Shown: one piece after another, positions 25,706-34,644 of the stretch | Layout of the letters: the number at the start of each line of letters is the position of its first letter | How positions within the stretch are numbered: the stretch's first letter is position 1 | Assembly (NCBI GenBank): GCA_014650475.1 | Contig: BMVA01000001.1 | Location: forward strand, 310,001-374,000 | Direction: 5' to 3' | DNA: 64,000 bases | From: Streptomyces albogriseolus | Lineage (GTDB): Bacteria > Actinomycetota > Actinomycetes > Streptomycetales > Streptomycetaceae | Made by a program: the position numbers and the translations under genes | The notes under the pieces: model-generated | Database searches by the model: none | What the model was told of the DNA's origin: nothing | What the model saw: the letters and a program-made list of their open reading frames with translations, nothing else

Positions 25706-26551
25706 TCAGCCGCGGGCGCCCCCGCTCTCCCGCAGGAAGCGGTGCAGGGACGCCGTCATCGCGGCGACGAACGCGTCCCGGGTCGCGTCGTCGAGGGCGT
25801 CGAGCGACAGATAGGGGTTGAGGTCCTCCAGCTCGACCAGCAGCAGCTCCCCGCCCGGCGCCCGGCAGGCGTCGACCCGCTGGATGCCGTGGCCGAGGGA
25901 GTTCCACTCGACGAACCGCCGGGCGAAGTCCAGGTCACCGGGGGTGGGCCGGTAGGGCTCCAGGCGCCAGCGCGCGGCGGGGTCCGGGGCGTGGAGGGCG
26001 TACTGGAAGTCGTGGTCGACGAAGTAGAACGAGACCTCGTAGGCGAAGTCGACGTACGGCTGCACGAGGACGTCGCCGTCGGCGGGCACGGACACCTCGG
26101 CGGCGGGGACGATCCGCAGCCCGTGCGAGTCCGCGCCGAGCCGCGGCTTGACGACGTACCGCTCCGCGCGGGGCAGCCGGTGGAGGTCCTCGGGCCGGCC
26201 GACGGTGGGGATGACCGGCATGCCGGCGTCGGTGAGGTCCAGCAGGTACTGCTTGCCGGCCATGTCCCCCTGCCCGGTGAGCGGGTTGTAGACGGGCGTA
26301 CCGGCGGCGAGCGCCCGCGCGCGGAAGTCCTCGTAGGCGTCGAGGTACCCCAGCACGGGCCCGCTGTTCCGCACGACGACCGCGTCGAATCCGCCCATCA
26401 GCGCGGCGGCGTCCCGCGGATGGCAGAGAGCGAGGTCGAACTCCTCGCGCAGCCGGGAGGTGAGAAGGATGTCCTCGTCGCAGTACCGCCGCCCGCGGGC
26501 CGGGTAGGCCAGATCGGTGACGTACAGGAGGCGGGGGCGGGTGGCGGGCAT
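25706..26551 (-). CDS. ATP-grasp domain protein
   Basis: A 281-residue ATP-grasp enzyme with the RimK-like order: N-terminal domain with FDAVVVRNSGPVLGYLDAYE, central ERYVVKPRLGADSHG (ATP-binding lysine), and metal-binding C-terminal LLVELEDLNPYLSLD. Family members form carboxylate-amine or carboxylate-thiol bonds. Neighbours do not include a peptide precursor, so this is probably not a second RiPP maturase. Substrate unknown. The upstream small membrane gene is 184 bases away on the same strand. Confidence 0.82.
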   Translation of the reverse strand: MPATRPRLLYVTDLAYPARGRRYCDEDILLTSRLREEFDLALCHPRDAAALMGGFDAVVVRNSGPVLGYLDAYEDFRARALAAGTPVYNPLTGQGDMAGKQYLLDLTDAGMPVIPTVGRPEDLHRLPRAERYVVKPRLGADSHGLRIVPAAEVSVPADGDVLVQPYVDFAYEVSFYFVDHDFQYALHAPDPAARWRLEPYRPTPGDLDFARRFVEWNSLGHGIQRVDACRAPGGELLLVELEDLNPYLSLDALDDATRDAFVAAMTASLHRFLRESGGARG

Positions 26552-26735
26552 CGGGGCTCCTCGGGGCGACGGCGTACGCCCGCGAGAATGACACGGGTGT
26601 GCGGAACGCCCGAAGGCAGCCGGGTGCGGACGTCCGACTCCTCGGGGGTGCGGCGGGGCCGGCCCGGTGGCGGTCGGCGTTCATCGCTCTGCCCGCCACC
26701 GTTCCGCAGGTCGTCCGTCGCCGCACGTCAGAGGG

Positions 26736-26903
26736 TCAGCGTCTGCGGGGCCGGCCCGCCCCGATGCCGGCGACGTGCAGGGCCAGGGCGGTCAGCCCCA
26801 GCAGCATCACGTTCACCGAGGAGAACACGTCGTTGGTCGCGATGTCCGCCGCATTGATCAGGAAGGCGATGAAGAACAGCACCGCCGCCACTATGCCGAG
26901 CAT
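26736..26903 (-). CDS. Small membrane protein (55 aa)
   Basis: A 55-residue protein with AAGGAG before the ATG at 26903. It consists of two membrane helices: residues 2-17 (LGIVAAVLFFIAFLI) and ~30-47 (VNVMLLGLTALALHVAG), joined by NAADIATNDVFSS, with a short basic C-terminus. The longer open frame upstream has no coding bias. It is divergent from the Zn-ribbon OB-fold gene, and both lie beside the large dyad at 27010-27066. Function unknown. Confidence 0.75.
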   Translation of the reverse strand: MLGIVAAVLFFIAFLINAADIATNDVFSSVNVMLLGLTALALHVAGIGAGRPRRR

Positions 26904-27009
26904 GAACGAGCTCCTTCCGTAGGGGTGTTGCCCGTATGCCCGGCCTTCGCGAACCCAGACCCGTCCCGTACCCGTCAAGTTCCGGAGGTTTTCGGAACCG
27001 GCTCTCACT

Positions 27010-27066
27010 CCACAGAAGAGGGTACTGAGTGCCTTTACTCGTGGCACTCAGTGCCATACTCTGTGG
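27010..27066. promoter_or_regulatory. Large dyad operator between divergent genes
   Basis: Two 24-base arms (27010-27033 and 27043-27066) around a 9-base spacer. The inner ten bases ACTGAGTGCC/GGCACTCAGT and the outer seven CCACAGA/TCTGTGG are perfect complements. GGCACTCAGTGCC in the right arm is itself a near-palindrome. The size and nesting suggest a dimer-of-dimers site for a TetR- or MarR-type regulator serving both flanking genes (26903 leftward, 27157 rightward). Confidence 0.65.
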
Positions 27067-27156
27067 CCGTGCGCGGTGGCGCGGCCACCGGGCAGTCGCG
27101 TGCCCGGGCGGGACCGTGCACGTGGAAGTCCGGCCGAGTGCAGGGAGTTGACCAGC

Positions 27157-27582
27157 GTGTACCACTTCTCAGGGAGCGTCGCTCAGCAGGCAGCCGGCTC
27201 CACGCGCCTGCTCGAACCGCAGGGCCGCGAAGGGCGGAGCACCGACCAGGACGCCATGCTCTTCCAGCGCTGCACCTGGTGCGGCACGGCGATGTACCAC
27301 CGGCTGCTGTGCCCGGTGTGTCAGGGCAGCGACCTGCGCACCGAACGCAGCGCGGGTTTCGGCACGGTGCGCCACTCGACGGTGCTGCACCGCAACACCC
27401 CGGCGGCGCGCAATGTGTCGCTGATAGAGATGGCCGAGGGGTTCGTGGTGCGGGGCCGGGTCATGGGCCCGCCGATCGGCGTCCACAGCGGCGACCGGGT
27501 GCGGCTGTCGACCGCCGAGGACCCGGTGCGCGGCGAACCGGTGTTCCAGCTGGTGGACGAGCCGCTGCGGGCCTGGACCTGA
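27157..27582 (+). CDS. Zn-ribbon OB-fold (DUF35) protein
   Basis: A 141-residue protein. The GTG at 27157 is preceded by AGGGAG; the frame is open upstream without coding bias. After a ~35-residue N-terminus, a rubredoxin-like zinc ribbon has two CxxC pairs (CTWCGTAMYHRLLCPVC), followed by an OB-fold that ends with GDRVRLSTAEDP. DUF35 proteins often accompany thiolases and acyl-CoA enzymes; none is adjacent here. It is divergent from a small membrane gene across the dyad at 27010-27066. Confidence 0.82.
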   Translation: MYHFSGSVAQQAAGSTRLLEPQGREGRSTDQDAMLFQRCTWCGTAMYHRLLCPVCQGSDLRTERSAGFGTVRHSTVLHRNTPAARNVSLIEMAEGFVVRGRVMGPPIGVHSGDRVRLSTAEDPVRGEPVFQLVDEPLRAWT

Positions 27583-27613
27583 CAGCCTCGACGTCCGCCG
27601 GCGGGGGCTGGGG

Positions 27614-27994
27614 TCAGAGGGTGACGCGGATGCCCACCGTGCCGTCCACGCCCCGGCGCAGCCGGCTGCCCAGCAGGGTGAGGCGGCCCATCAGCCCGTA
27701 CTTGCGGGCGATCAGCTGCCGGTAGCGCGCGGTCGTGGCCGCGTCGCAGATCTCCGCGGTGGCCGGGATCTGGTCGCCGGTCGGGTTGCCGCGCAGGTCG
27801 CAGGGTCCCACGAGGACGTCCCCGCGGGCGCGGATCCGCTTGACCTTCCACGAGTCGGCGGCGGTCCACACGCCCAGCGCGTCGCCGTCGCGCACCACCC
27901 ACACCGGGGTGGCCACCGGCGTGCCGTTCTTCCGGTAGCTGGTGAGCAGCAGGTACTTCCCCGCCCCGAGCCGGTCCCGCAACGCGTTGTCCAT
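27614..27994 (-). CDS. PPOX-class F420/FMN-dependent oxidoreductase
   Basis: A 126-residue split-beta-barrel flavin/deazaflavin-binding protein. The start LGAGKYLLLTSYRKNGTPVATP, abbreviated here as KYLLLTSYRKNGTP, and the following VWVVRDGDALGVWTAADSWK are typical of the PPOX class, subgroup binding F420. It ends LLGSRLRRGVDGTVGIRV. The substrate is unknown. It converges on the Zn-ribbon gene with 31 bases between stops. Confidence 0.85.
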   Translation of the reverse strand: MDNALRDRLGAGKYLLLTSYRKNGTPVATPVWVVRDGDALGVWTAADSWKVKRIRARGDVLVGPCDLRGNPTGDQIPATAEICDAATTARYRQLIARKYGLMGRLTLLGSRLRRGVDGTVGIRVTL

Positions 27995-28003
27995 GGGTCA
28001 AGT

Positions 28004-28771
28004 CTAGGCCCGCTCCCGCATATTCCGCCGGGGGTTGTCCTGGCGCCACGGGCGGCGGGCCACGAACACGAACTCCCGTCCGGGGCGGTCGGGTGCGTCC
28101 CGTACGTCCTCCAGCTCGTAGCCGTGGTCCGCGAGGTCCGCCTCGACCTCCTCACGCTCCCGGAACCGCAGGGTCGAGTCCGAGGTCAGCACCTCGCCGT
28201 CCGACGCGAACACGTACGTCGTGCGGAACGAGACCAACGGACCGTCCACGGCGGTCACTTCGTGCCAGCTCTCCACCGTGCCGGCGCCGGGCACGCCGGC
28301 GCGGACGTACGACTGTTCACGGGTCCAGGTCTCCCAGGCGCGCCGGGCCGGGTCGCGGGTCTCGAAGACCAGGCGGCCGCCGGGGCGCAGGGCCGCGTGG
28401 GCGCCGCGCAGGGTGGCCTGCCAGGCGCCGGGCTCCGCGATCGCCTGGGCGACGTTGGCGGTCATGGTGGCCAGGTCGGCGGTGAGCGGCGGCAGGTCCG
28501 TCGCGTCTCCCTCGATCCAGTGGACGCGCCCGGCGCCCGGCTTGGCGCGGGCGACGTCGAGGGAGGCGCCGGCCGGGTCGACGCCCACCACGTCGATCCC
28601 CTCGTCCGCGAGGAGCAGTGCGAACACGCCCGTGCCGCAGCCGATGTCGAGGACCCGGCGGGCGCCGAACTCGCGCGCCATGCGCAGATAGGCGTCGAGG
28701 TCGCCGCGGTCGGGGTCGAGCGGGTCGTAGAGGGCGGCGAGCCGGGGGTGGGCGAAGGCGGCGTCAGCCAC
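28004..28771 (-). CDS. Class I SAM-dependent methyltransferase
   Basis: A 255-residue methyltransferase. Motif I is [16 protein letters not shown] near residue 40, motif [10 protein letters not shown], and the post-[10 protein letters not shown]; the C-terminal half ([20 protein letters not shown]) is a small-molecule-type cap. The GTG start overlaps the stop codon of the upstream MalY gene by eight bases, so the pair is translationally coupled. The methyl acceptor is unknown; a thiol or sulfur compound would fit the neighbour, but that is inference. Confidence 0.86.
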   Translation of the reverse strand: MADAAFAHPRLAALYDPLDPDRGDLDAYLRMAREFGARRVLDIGCGTGVFALLLADEGIDVVGVDPAGASLDVARAKPGAGRVHWIEGDATDLPPLTADLATMTANVAQAIAEPGAWQATLRGAHAALRPGGRLVFETRDPARRAWETWTREQSYVRAGVPGAGTVESWHEVTAVDGPLVSFRTTYVFASDGEVLTSDSTLRFREREEVEADLADHGYELEDVRDAPDRPGREFVFVARRPWRQDNPRRNMRERA

Positions 28772-29963
28772 GGGCGCCGCCCGCCGCGCTCACGGCGGCC
28801 GCCATCCGCCGCACCGCCTCGGTGAGCACCTCGGGCGAGGCGGCGAGGTTCAGCCGGGCGTGGCCCGCGCCGCCCGTGCCGAAGGACGGCCCGTCGGTGA
28901 GCGCCACCCGCCCGTGCCGGAGGAACGCCTCGGCGGGGTCGTCGCCCAGGCCGAGGTCCCGGCAGTCCAGCCAGGCGAGGTAGGTGGCGTCGCCCGGGCG
29001 GTACCGGATGGCCGGCAGGTGCTCGGCGAGGAGTTCGGCGAGCAGCCGTCGGTTGGCGTCGAGGCCGTCGAGCAGGGCGTCCAGCCAGCCGGTGGCGTCG
29101 CGCAGGGCGGCGGTGTGGGCGAGGATGCCGACATGGCTCGGGCCGTGGCCGACCACCTCCGGCATCCGGGCCAGGTCGTCGCCCGCGCCGGGCCCGGCGA
29201 CCGCGAGGGCCGCCTTGAGCCCGGCCAGGTTCCACGCCTTCGACGCCGACATCAGCGACAGTCCGCGCTCACCGCCGGGCACGCTCAGGTACGGCACGAA
29301 GCGCGCGCCGCCGAACACCAGGGGCGCGTGGATCTCGTCGGCGACGACCCGGACGCCGTACCGCTCGGCGAGCGCCGCCACGGCGGTCAGCTCCTCGGCG
29401 GTGTGCACCGTGCCGGTGGGGTTGTGCGGGCTGCACAGCAGGTACGCGGCCCGGCCGCCGCCCTCGGTCGCCCCGCGGAAGGCGCGCTCCAGGACGTCCA
29501 GGCCGAGCCGCGCGTCCGCGCCGAGCGGGGCTTCGACGATCCGGCGGTCCGCGTGCCGTACGAAGTTGTAGAAGGGCGGGTAGACCGGGGGGTTCACCAC
29601 GACCGGGTCGCCGGGCCCGGTGACCAGCCGGAGCATCTCGACCACGCCCAGCATCACGTCCGGCACGATCGCGGTGCGCTCCACGGCGAGCCCGGACCAG
29701 CCCCACCGCTTGCCGGCGAAGGAGGCCAGCGCCTCGGCGTAGGCGGTCCCGGCGGGATAGCCGGTGTCGCCGGACCGCAGCGCGTCGGTGACCGCGCGGA
29801 CGACCGGTCCGGGCAGCTCCACGTCCATCTCGGCCACCCATACCGGGAGGACGTCGTCGGGGTACGTACGCCACTTCATGCTGGTGCGGCGGCGCAGCTG
29901 ATCCAGGGAGAAGGCCTTGAGCGGATTCGGTTCACCGGACGTATCGTGCGGGATCCTGGTCAT
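28764..29963 (-). CDS. MalY/PatB-type PLP-dependent C-S lyase (aminotransferase fold)
   Basis: A 399-residue fold-type I PLP enzyme. [14 protein letters not shown] and [15 protein letters not shown] are MalY/PatB N-terminal hallmarks. [10 protein letters not shown] and [10 protein letters not shown] (cofactor Asn and Asp) and the Schiff-base lysine in [15 protein letters not shown] are present. MalY/PatB enzymes cleave cystathionine or related thioethers to thiols, pyruvate and ammonia. The ATG at 29963 lies only 24 bases from the start of the divergent DUF3800 gene. It is the first gene of an operon with the methyltransferase. Confidence 0.88.
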   Translation of the reverse strand: MTRIPHDTSGEPNPLKAFSLDQLRRRTSMKWRTYPDDVLPVWVAEMDVELPGPVVRAVTDALRSGDTGYPAGTAYAEALASFAGKRWGWSGLAVERTAIVPDVMLGVVEMLRLVTGPGDPVVVNPPVYPPFYNFVRHADRRIVEAPLGADARLGLDVLERAFRGATEGGGRAAYLLCSPHNPTGTVHTAEELTAVAALAERYGVRVVADEIHAPLVFGGARFVPYLSVPGGERGLSLMSASKAWNLAGLKAALAVAGPGAGDDLARMPEVVGHGPSHVGILAHTAALRDATGWLDALLDGLDANRRLLAELLAEHLPAIRYRPGDATYLAWLDCRDLGLGDDPAEAFLRHGRVALTDGPSFGTGGAGHARLNLAASPEVLTEAVRRMAAAVSAAGGARG

Positions 29964-29987
29964 GGAGCACACGATAGGGGGCGTGGT

Positions 29988-31016
29988 GTGGACCCACATC
30001 AGGATTCCGGGGCGCCGCCCGGCAACGGCGACGGGGCGGCACGGGAGATCGCCTGCGACGAGTCGGGGTCGGACGGCGAGAACCTGACCGGCGGGAACAC
30101 CGATGTGTTCGCGCACGCCGGTGTCCACGTCCCCGTGCCGGAGGCGGCCCGGTCACTGCGGGAGATCCGCGACCGGATCCGCTCCCCGGCCACCGAGTAC
30201 AAGGCGACCCATCTGCTGCGGGAGAAGCACCGGACGGTGTTGGAGTGGTTCCTCGCGCCGGGCGGGCCGCTGCACGGCGCCGCGCGCGTGCATCTCACCG
30301 AGAAGTCCTTCTTCGTGGTGGACCGGCTGGCCGGCGTGCTGCTCGACGACCCGGGCGCGGCGGCGGAGCTGTACCGCGCGGTGCGGGAGGCACTGGGTGC
30401 GGAGGACCGGCGGCGGTTCCTGTCCGTGGCCAACCGGCTGCTGCGCACCCGCAACGGGGCGGAGCCGGGGTCCTCCGTCCCGCTGTTCTTCGAGACCCTG
30501 GACGAGCTGCGCCGGACGCACGCCGGTACGGACGCCGGCCCGGCGCTGGAGCGGCTGGCGGCGGGGCGCGGGCGGGCCGAGGCCTACCGGGCGGGGCTGC
30601 TGGACGGCCCCGCGGCGCGCATCCCCGTCCTCAACCCGCTGCTCCCGGCGATCGTCGCCACGGCCGCGTACTGGAGCGGTCCCGGACGGCGGCCGGTACG
30701 GCTGGTGCACGACCGGCAGAACCTGCTGACGCCCGAGCGCATCGCGTGGATCGAGGAGACCGCCCGGCGGTCCGGCGTCGCCCTGGCGGAGCTGCGGCTG
30801 GTCGTCGCTCGGGACGACCCGCGGGTGCAGCTGGCGGACTTCCTCGCCGGGATCGCCCGCAAGGCGGCCGGCGACGCGCTGCGCGGGAACGGCGACCCGG
30901 GCCTCACCGCGCTGCTGCGTCCCTACGTCGATCCGGCGTCGGTGTGGGGCGACGACCGTACGGCGGTCGCGCTGGGCCTGTCCGCGCCCGACTCCTCGGT
31001 GCGGGCGCGCGGCTGA
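29988..31016 (+). CDS. DUF3800 domain protein
   Basis: A 342-residue protein. The GTG at 29988 is the most upstream start compatible with the divergent neighbour. [14 protein letters not shown] is the DUF3800 signature strand, with acidic residues like those of an RNase H-like fold; [12 protein letters not shown] and [13 protein letters not shown] follow, the latter with the second acidic cluster. DUF3800 proteins are often found in mobile or defence contexts, but this neighbourhood shows no such partner. Function unknown. Confidence 0.8.
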   Translation: MDPHQDSGAPPGNGDGAAREIACDESGSDGENLTGGNTDVFAHAGVHVPVPEAARSLREIRDRIRSPATEYKATHLLREKHRTVLEWFLAPGGPLHGAARVHLTEKSFFVVDRLAGVLLDDPGAAAELYRAVREALGAEDRRRFLSVANRLLRTRNGAEPGSSVPLFFETLDELRRTHAGTDAGPALERLAAGRGRAEAYRAGLLDGPAARIPVLNPLLPAIVATAAYWSGPGRRPVRLVHDRQNLLTPERIAWIEETARRSGVALAELRLVVARDDPRVQLADFLAGIARKAAGDALRGNGDPGLTALLRPYVDPASVWGDDRTAVALGLSAPDSSVRARG

Positions 31017-31139
31017 GGCGAACACGGTTCCGCCCGCGCTGAACACGACGGGCTCCGCGGCCGTATGGACCAGGGGCGCTCTGCTCGAGGGAGACCCCCG
31101 CGGTGCGCGCACCGCGCTGTCGAGGTTCTGGAGCGATGC

Positions 31140-32519
31140 ATGAGGCACGCACGACGACGGGTGGTCCGGCGAGTGACACGGCTGGCGGCCGTCGGCGGAC
31201 TCCTGCTGGGCGGCACGATGGTCACGCACGCCGTGGCGAGTGAGCCCGGCGCGCCCGACGCCGTCCCGTTCTCCACCGCCTCCCCCGCGGGCGGGGACGC
31301 GGCCGGTCCGGGCGCCGGCCTGGTCCAGCGGCTCGGCACGTCGCGTACGGCGGGCAGCTGGGTCGGCGAGGACGGCCGGACGGTCGTCGCGGTCACCGAC
31401 GAGGAGGCGGCGGCCGAGGTGCGGGCGGCGGGCGCCGAGCCGAAGATGGTGCGGCACAGCATGGACGACTTCGACTCCGCGACGAGGACGCTGAGTTCGG
31501 CCCCGCGGGTGCCCGGCACGGCCTGGATGAAGGACTACCGGTCGAACCAGGTGGTGGTGCGCGGGGACAGCACGGTGTCCGCGGACGACTGGTCGTCGCT
31601 CACCGAAGTGGCCGACGGCATCGGCGACTTCGTCCGCATGGAGCGGGTCGAGGGCACCTTCACCACCCGTCTGGCCGGCGGGCTGCCCGTGCTGTCGACG
31701 GCGGGCCGCTGCTCGGCCGGGTTCAACGTCACCGACGGGCGGCGGGAGTTCATCCTCACCGCCGGGCACTGCGGGCCGCAGGGTTCGGTGTGGTTCTCCG
31801 ACGACGGGGGCCGGCGGAAGGTCGGCACCACCGTCGGCGGCAGCTTTCCGGGCGACGACTACTCGCTGATCGCGTACGACGGCGGCAAGGCGGGCGAGAA
31901 CGCCGGGGTGGTCGCGGTGGGCGGCGGCAAGGGCGTGCGGATCACCGGGGTGGCCGACCCGGCGGTGGGGCAGCGGATCTTCCGCAGCGGCAGCACCAGC
32001 GGACTGCGCGACGGGGAGGTGACCGCGCTCGACGTGACGGTCAACTACCCGGAGGGGACCGTCGGCGGGCTGATCGAGTCGGACGTGTGCGCGGAACCCG
32101 GGGACAGCGGCGGGCCGATGTTCTCCGAGGGGATCGCGCTCGGCGTCACCTCCGGCGGCAGCGGCGACTGCCGCTCGGGCGGCATCACGTACTTCCAGCC
32201 GGTGACGAAGGCGCTGGCGGACCTGGACCTGAAGCTGATCGTGGCGCCCGAGGCGGACGGCGGGAGCCCTTCCCCGGCGCCGTCGCAGGCGCAGGGCGCG
32301 GCGGCGCCGGACGCGGCCACGCCGGGGTCGTCGACGCCGGTGCGGGGCATCCTGCCCGACCCGTCGACGCTGGTGTCGCGGCTGGCCGACCCGCGGAACG
32401 TGGGTCCGGGGCTGCTGGTGATGGGCGGGAGCCTGGTGGCGCTGGTGGCGTCGCGCTGGATCAGGGCCGAGCAGGACCGCAAGGCGTACCGGAGGCAGTA
32501 CTCGGCGACCTGGGGGTGA
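31140..32519 (+). CDS. Streptogrisin-type S1 protease with C-terminal membrane anchor
   Basis: A 459-residue secreted protease. Signal peptide within residues 1-37 (basic MRHARRRVV, then hydrophobic), alpha-lytic-type pro-region (~75-185), then a chymotrypsin-like domain with His near 210 (ILTAGHCG), Asp in DDYSLIAY, and Ser near 323 (AEPGDSGGP). Unusually the protein continues into a Ser/Pro/Ala linker and a C-terminal membrane helix (PGLLVMGGSLVALVASRWI) with a basic tail, so the protease would stay cell-attached. A terminator hairpin follows at 32528. A second S1 protease without a membrane anchor is at 49149. Confidence 0.88.
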   Translation: MRHARRRVVRRVTRLAAVGGLLLGGTMVTHAVASEPGAPDAVPFSTASPAGGDAAGPGAGLVQRLGTSRTAGSWVGEDGRTVVAVTDEEAAAEVRAAGAEPKMVRHSMDDFDSATRTLSSAPRVPGTAWMKDYRSNQVVVRGDSTVSADDWSSLTEVADGIGDFVRMERVEGTFTTRLAGGLPVLSTAGRCSAGFNVTDGRREFILTAGHCGPQGSVWFSDDGGRRKVGTTVGGSFPGDDYSLIAYDGGKAGENAGVVAVGGGKGVRITGVADPAVGQRIFRSGSTSGLRDGEVTALDVTVNYPEGTVGGLIESDVCAEPGDSGGPMFSEGIALGVTSGGSGDCRSGGITYFQPVTKALADLDLKLIVAPEADGGSPSPAPSQAQGAAAPDAATPGSSTPVRGILPDPSTLVSRLADPRNVGPGLLVMGGSLVALVASRWIRAEQDRKAYRRQYSATWG

Positions 32520-32527
32520 AGCGTGAA

Positions 32528-32553
32528 GGGCACCCGTGCGGTCACGGGTGCCC
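32528..32553 (+). terminator. Terminator of the anchored S1 protease gene
   Basis: Perfect 11-bp stem GGGCACCCGTG/CACGGGTGCCC with a CGGT loop, nine bases after the stop codon. Confidence 0.8.
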
Positions 32554-32576
32554 GATCGTGATGCCGAGGCCGGTCG

Positions 32577-32750
32577 TCAGGCTGCTTTGGCCGCCTGCGG
32601 GAGGGCCGAGGCCCACTCCTGGACCAGGCGCTGGTACTCCTCGCGCTGTTCGACGCTGAGTGTCCCGCCCGACCGGAGCCACAGGGCCCGGATCTCCTCG
32701 TTGACCTCGGCAGCCGATCGCTCGGAGGAGGGTTCAACACTGGTGGACAT
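32577..32750 (-). CDS. Small helical protein (57 aa)
   Basis: A 57-residue protein starting MSTSVEPSSERSAAEVNEEI, continuing with RALWLRSGGTLSVEQREEYQ and ending in an amphipathic helix. An in-frame ATG at 32762 would add four residues; neither start has a strong ribosome site. The composition is Glu/Ala/Ser-rich. I recall similar short proteins in Streptomyces without function. It converges on the anchored protease gene. Confidence 0.6.
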   Translation of the reverse strand: MSTSVEPSSERSAAEVNEEIRALWLRSGGTLSVEQREEYQRLVQEWASALPQAAKAA

Positions 32751-32882
32751 ACCGTGAAGCATACGGCCCCCGAGGTGAAGACGCTGTGAGTAAACGCACG
32801 CCCATCGGGCAATTCGGACGTGTTGCTGATCACGTCCATCTGCCCTGCAAGGTGGGCGAGTTCACACCCTCGACGGCGCGGG

Positions 32883-32908
32883 GGCGCCCGGCCCGGAGAC
32901 CGGGCGCC
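32883..32908 (-). terminator. Terminator of the L,D-transpeptidase gene
   Basis: 9-bp stem GGCGCCCGG/CCGGGCGCC with an 8-base loop, eight bases past the stop codon at 32917. Confidence 0.65.
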
Positions 32909-32916
32909 GGCGAGTC

Positions 32917-33612
32917 TCAGGTGCCCGGCTTGCGGCCGTACACGTAGACGTCGTCACCCTTCTTCAGCAGCGACCAGTACTTCTTGGCGGCGGTCTTGGT
33001 CATGTTCACGCAGCCGTGGGAGCCGGGCGGGTTCCACATGCTGACGCCGACCGAGTGGAACGCCTGACCGCCGTCGAAGAACTGGCTGTACGGCATCGGC
33101 ACGTCGTAGATGGTCGAGACGTGGTTCTTGTTCCGCCAGTAGACCTTCTTCAGGCCGGTGCGGGTCTCGTACCCGTTGCGTCCGGTGCGGACCGCGACCG
33201 GCCCGTAGACGAGCTTCTTGCCGTCCTGGATCCAGCTCAGCTGGAGCGTGAGGTTGACGCAGGCGATGCGCCCCTTGTTGGTGGGGCACTTGCCCGCCTT
33301 GTTCGGGTTCTTCCCGACGGCCCTCTGCTTGTTCATCAGGTCCATCACGCCCCAGGTCACGGGGCCGGCGTACCCGATGTTGGGCCTGATGCCGTGCTTG
33401 TTCTGGAAGGCCTGGATGGCCTTGCAGTCGGCGGCGGACTGCTTGCCGTCGACCGGGCGGCCGAGGAACTTCTCGACCTTCTTCTGGTACGGCCCCGCCG
33501 AGGTGGTGCAGCTCGCGGCCTGAGCCGGCGACGCGCCGAGCACGAGCGTGAGCGGGGCCACCAGTGCGGTGACCCCCAGGGCGACGACACCCCGTGTTCT
33601 TATGTCCCCCAT
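32917..33612 (-). CDS. Secreted L,D-transpeptidase (YkuD) with peptidoglycan-binding region
   Basis: A 231-residue secreted enzyme. Signal peptide at residues ~1-32 (ending SPAQAAS), then a PG-binding-like region (~40-95; FLGRPVDGKQSAADCKAIQA), then the YkuD catalytic domain (~110-231). The catalytic motif is HSVGVSMWNPPGSHGCVNM with the nucleophile Cys201 and the preceding conserved His-Gly. These enzymes form 3-3 cross-links in peptidoglycan. Cys residues at the N-terminus (C35, C63) and C109/C118 could form disulfides outside the cell. Confidence 0.9.
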   Translation of the reverse strand: MGDIRTRGVVALGVTALVAPLTLVLGASPAQAASCTTSAGPYQKKVEKFLGRPVDGKQSAADCKAIQAFQNKHGIRPNIGYAGPVTWGVMDLMNKQRAVGKNPNKAGKCPTNKGRIACVNLTLQLSWIQDGKKLVYGPVAVRTGRNGYETRTGLKKVYWRNKNHVSTIYDVPMPYSQFFDGGQAFHSVGVSMWNPPGSHGCVNMTKTAAKKYWSLLKKGDDVYVYGRKPGT

Positions 33613-33757
33613 GGTCCGTTATGCCTCTCCCGCGGAAACGTGCGCTGGACCGCGCACTCTGCCAGGTAGACGGCGAACGGGGGAAATCGGTTGTACCCGC
33701 GACCGGACCGTTATGTCCGTCACGGCGGGCGCTTCGGCGTGAGTCGCGTCACACGGC

Positions 33758-33776
33758 GCCCCGCGGGATGCGGGGC
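33758..33776 (-). terminator. Small hairpin after the SDR gene
   Basis: GCCCCGC/GCGGGGC 7-bp stem with a 5-base loop, four bases past the stop codon at 33780. Confidence 0.6.
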
Positions 33777-33779
33777 CGG

Positions 33780-34577
33780 TCACCGCCCGGTGTGGTCCAC
33801 GGCCCGGTGGAAGCCGTGGTTGACGGCCGTGATGCCGCCGTCGACGACCAGGGTGGCGCCGGTGATCCAGGCCGCGTCACGGGACGCGAGGAAGGTCACG
33901 GCCGCCGCGACGTCCTCCGGCTCGCCGATCCGGCGCAGGGGGTAGACCTGGGAGACCGCCGCCAGGTCGTCGTCGCGGCCGTCCCAGGCGCGGGTGCGGA
34001 CCGTGCCCGGCGCGACGAGGTTGACCCGGACGCCCCGGGGTCCCGCGTGGCCGGCGAGGGTGCGGGTGAGGGAGATCAGACCCGCCTTGGCGGCGCTGTA
34101 GGCGTGGTTGCCGAAGTCCTGGAGCCCGTTGACCGAACCGACGGTGACGACGGCGCCCCTGCCGGACGCCTCCAGGTGCGCCAGGGCGGCGCGGCAGCAG
34201 CGGTAGGCGCCGGTGAGGGTGACGTCCAGGTCCGCCGCCCACTCCTCCTCGGGCTCGTCCTCGAAGCGGGGCGCGTCGGGGGTGCAGTGTGCGGCGTTGT
34301 TCACCAGCACGTCCAGCGAGCCGAAGCGTCGTACGGCGTGGGCCACCGCCGCCTCGACCGACGCCTGGCCGGTCACGTCGCAGGCGACCGCCTCCACCGC
34401 GAGTCCGCGGTCGCGCAGCCGTCGCGCCGTGCGCTCCCCCGCCTCCGGGTCGGCGTCCGCGATCAGGACGCGCGCGCCCTCCTCGGCGAACCGTGCCGCG
34501 GTGGCGGCTCCGATACCGCGCGCCGCCCCGGTGATGAGGACCCCGTACCCCGCGAATCGTCCTGTCCCAGTCGTCAT
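33780..34577 (-). CDS. Short-chain dehydrogenase/reductase
   Basis: A 265-residue classical SDR. Cofactor motif TGAARGIG near residue 16, NNAAH, catalytic Ser in VTVGSVNGL, and YSAAK in GNHAYSAAKAG. The end VNLVAPGTVRTRAWD and TGATLVVDGG are normal. The Asp at IADADPEAG after the second strand suggests NAD(H) preference. Substrate unknown. It lies downstream of a second SDR gene with 67 bases between, possibly in one transcript. Confidence 0.9.
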   Translation of the reverse strand: MTTGTGRFAGYGVLITGAARGIGAATAARFAEEGARVLIADADPEAGERTARRLRDRGLAVEAVACDVTGQASVEAAVAHAVRRFGSLDVLVNNAAHCTPDAPRFEDEPEEEWAADLDVTLTGAYRCCRAALAHLEASGRGAVVTVGSVNGLQDFGNHAYSAAKAGLISLTRTLAGHAGPRGVRVNLVAPGTVRTRAWDGRDDDLAAVSQVYPLRRIGEPEDVAAAVTFLASRDAAWITGATLVVDGGITAVNHGFHRAVDHTGR

Positions 34578-34644
34578 GGAGGGACGGTAGCCGCCCGGGC
34601 GATCACCGCGGCAGGTGTTTTCCGCCCCGTGGACGCCGGGCGGG

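Noticed and set aside
25706..26551. Second ATP-grasp gene as another RiPP maturase
   Set aside because: No short precursor gene with a conserved leader lies beside it; the adjacent 55-residue protein is a two-helix membrane protein.
28004..28771. The class I methyltransferase as the missing tgmC
   Set aside because: It is 25 kb away, coupled to a MalY-type gene, and its sequence resembles small-molecule methyltransferases, not the isoaspartyl methyltransferase type.
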